Assembly (NCBI GenBank): GCA_947177375.1 | Contig: CAMWUF010000071.1 | Span: forward strand, 1 to 6,213 | Direction: 5' to 3' | Origin: an uncultured Ruminococcus sp. | GTDB taxonomy: Bacteria > Bacillota > Clostridia > Oscillospirales > Ruminococcaceae | DNA length: 6,213 nt | Shown here: piece by piece, positions 5,495 to 6,213 of the stretch | How positions within the stretch are numbered: position 1 is the first letter of the stretch | How the letters are laid out: each line of letters opens with the position of its first letter | Made by a program: the position numbers and the translations under genes | The notes under the pieces: model-generated | What the model was told of the DNA's origin: nothing | The model's database searches: none | Seen by the model: only the letters and a program-made list of their open reading frames with translations

Positions 5495-6213
5495 ATGACA
5501 AAAGGCATATTAGGGGCTGTTATTGGCAGTATTCCAGCAGTTTTCATTTGGATTTTACTGGGCTATCTTGGTTTTACAAGTACACTAATTGCATTTGTTA
5601 TGGTATTTGGTGTCATATTTTGTTATCATGCATTTGGTGGCATACTTGACATGACAGAAATTATTATTTGTAGCATTGTTATGTTAATTACTATTTATGT
5701 TGGGGAACATTTGGCTTGGTCTGCATTAGTCTATCATAACTATGCAGAGAATGCAAATTTTAGTGAATGTGTGCAATCGTTATATTCTTGGTTAGATTTG
5801 TATTATATAAAAAGCGATTTTATCAGCAGTGTCATATGGAGTTATCTATTTGCCTTTATTACTTTTTGGGTGATAATCATAAGTGATAGGAATATCAACA
5901 ACATTATCAAAAAATTTCTAATTTTAGTTATCATATATTCTGCACTGGGGTTATATTCTAATGGTTTTTCTCTTTGGCAAATGCGTAACAATGAAATATT
6001 GGATTGTAAAATTACATTTATTGATATAATGCATGGTGATATTTATGGAAAATTTATCGGCTCTAATACAGAAGAACTATTATATAATGATTGGTCATGG
6101 CAGAAATATAATTTTGGATATTTCAATATTGGATATACAAACAGAAGAAATAGCAAAAATTTTTATGGAACACAGATTAAAGTATTATATGATAACCAAA
6201 ATGGAAAAATTAT
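5495..6213 (+). CDS. Polytopic membrane protein, unknown function (5' part, runs off the window)
   Basis: An open frame of 239 codons from ATG 5495 to the edge without a stop. The start lies 8 nt after the iorA stop; the only Shine-Dalgarno-like sequence is a weak AGG at 5480-5482, so translation may be coupled to iorA. Hydrophobic segments lie at about 4-25, 28-50, 54-70, 109-130 and 139-155. The first two are Gly-rich: GAVIGSIPA, then WILLGYLGF, then a Tyr and FGG at 47-49. After about residue 160 the chain becomes polar and aromatic, suggesting an extramembrane domain still incomplete at the edge. The opening resembles small Gly-rich membrane proteins often left as hypothetical in Clostridia, but I cannot name a family. 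It does not resemble iorB, a soluble subunit. By eye this region is more A/T-rich than iorA. It could be a co-transcribed transporter-like protein or an unrelated gene; neither can be shown here. Confidence 0.8.
   Translation, partial: MTKGILGAVIGSIPAVFIWILLGYLGFTSTLIAFVMVFGVIFCYHAFGGILDMTEIIICSIVMLITIYVGEHLAWSALVYHNYAENANFSECVQSLYSWLDLYYIKSDFISSVIWSYLFAFITFWVIIISDRNINNIIKKFLILVIIYSALGLYSNGFSLWQMRNNEILDCKITFIDIMHGDIYGKFIGSNTEELLYNDWSWQKYNFGYFNIGYTNRRNSKNFYGTQIKVLYDNQNGKI

Noticed and set aside
1..6213. CRISPR arrays, insertion sequences, phage genes, tRNA or rRNA genes, toxin-antitoxin or defence systems
   Set aside because: I found no regularly spaced repeats, transposase or integrase motifs, terminal inverted repeats or RNA gene signatures on either strand.

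Overview
The window looks like chromosomal DNA from a low-GC anaerobic member of the Firmicutes. A gut or rumen Clostridia, perhaps a Ruminococcus-like Oscillospiraceae, is the best guess. The reasons are the A/T-rich codon use, consensus sigma-A promoters with 17-nt spacers, strong GGAGG/AAGGA ribosome binding sites, a YclM-type aspartate kinase, and an indolepyruvate:ferredoxin oxidoreductase gene, which is typical of strict anaerobes. The genus is an inference; no rRNA or other marker gene is present.

Layout. (1) 6-1331, minus strand: a complete aspartate kinase gene, monocistronic at its 5' end, with a good promoter and a leader of only about 36 nt. (2) 1332-1662: a divergent intergenic region. 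It holds the kinase promoter and, facing the other way, a perfect-consensus promoter whose -10 box lies inside a 14-bp perfect palindrome. (3) 1663-2028, plus strand: a small two-helix membrane protein resembling DUF3592, closed by a clear intrinsic terminator at 2070-2102. (4) 2103-2414: a non-coding stretch with a very strong promoter (consensus -35, 17-nt spacer, extended -10) and a roughly 92-nt leader containing an AU-rich hairpin followed by nine T's. (5) 2415-5486: paaK (arylacetate-CoA ligase) and iorA (indolepyruvate:ferredoxin oxidoreductase alpha subunit), 36 nt apart and surely one operon. (6) 5495 to the right edge: the first 239 codons of an unrecognised polytopic membrane protein that starts 8 nt after iorA and runs out of the window.

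How the genes work together. PaaK and Ior share the intermediate arylacetyl-CoA. Together they can either oxidise aromatic 2-oxo acids (from Phe, Tyr, Trp) or run in reverse, activating arylacetates and reductively carboxylating them to aryl-pyruvates for aromatic amino acid synthesis, as reported for rumen bacteria. The beta subunit gene iorB, normally beside iorA, is not in the window. The aspartate kinase serves a separate pathway (Lys/Thr/Met/diaminopimelate). I see no defence system, mobile element, CRISPR array, tRNA or rRNA. The window is mostly ordinary metabolism, and its more unusual points are regulatory or concern gene context.
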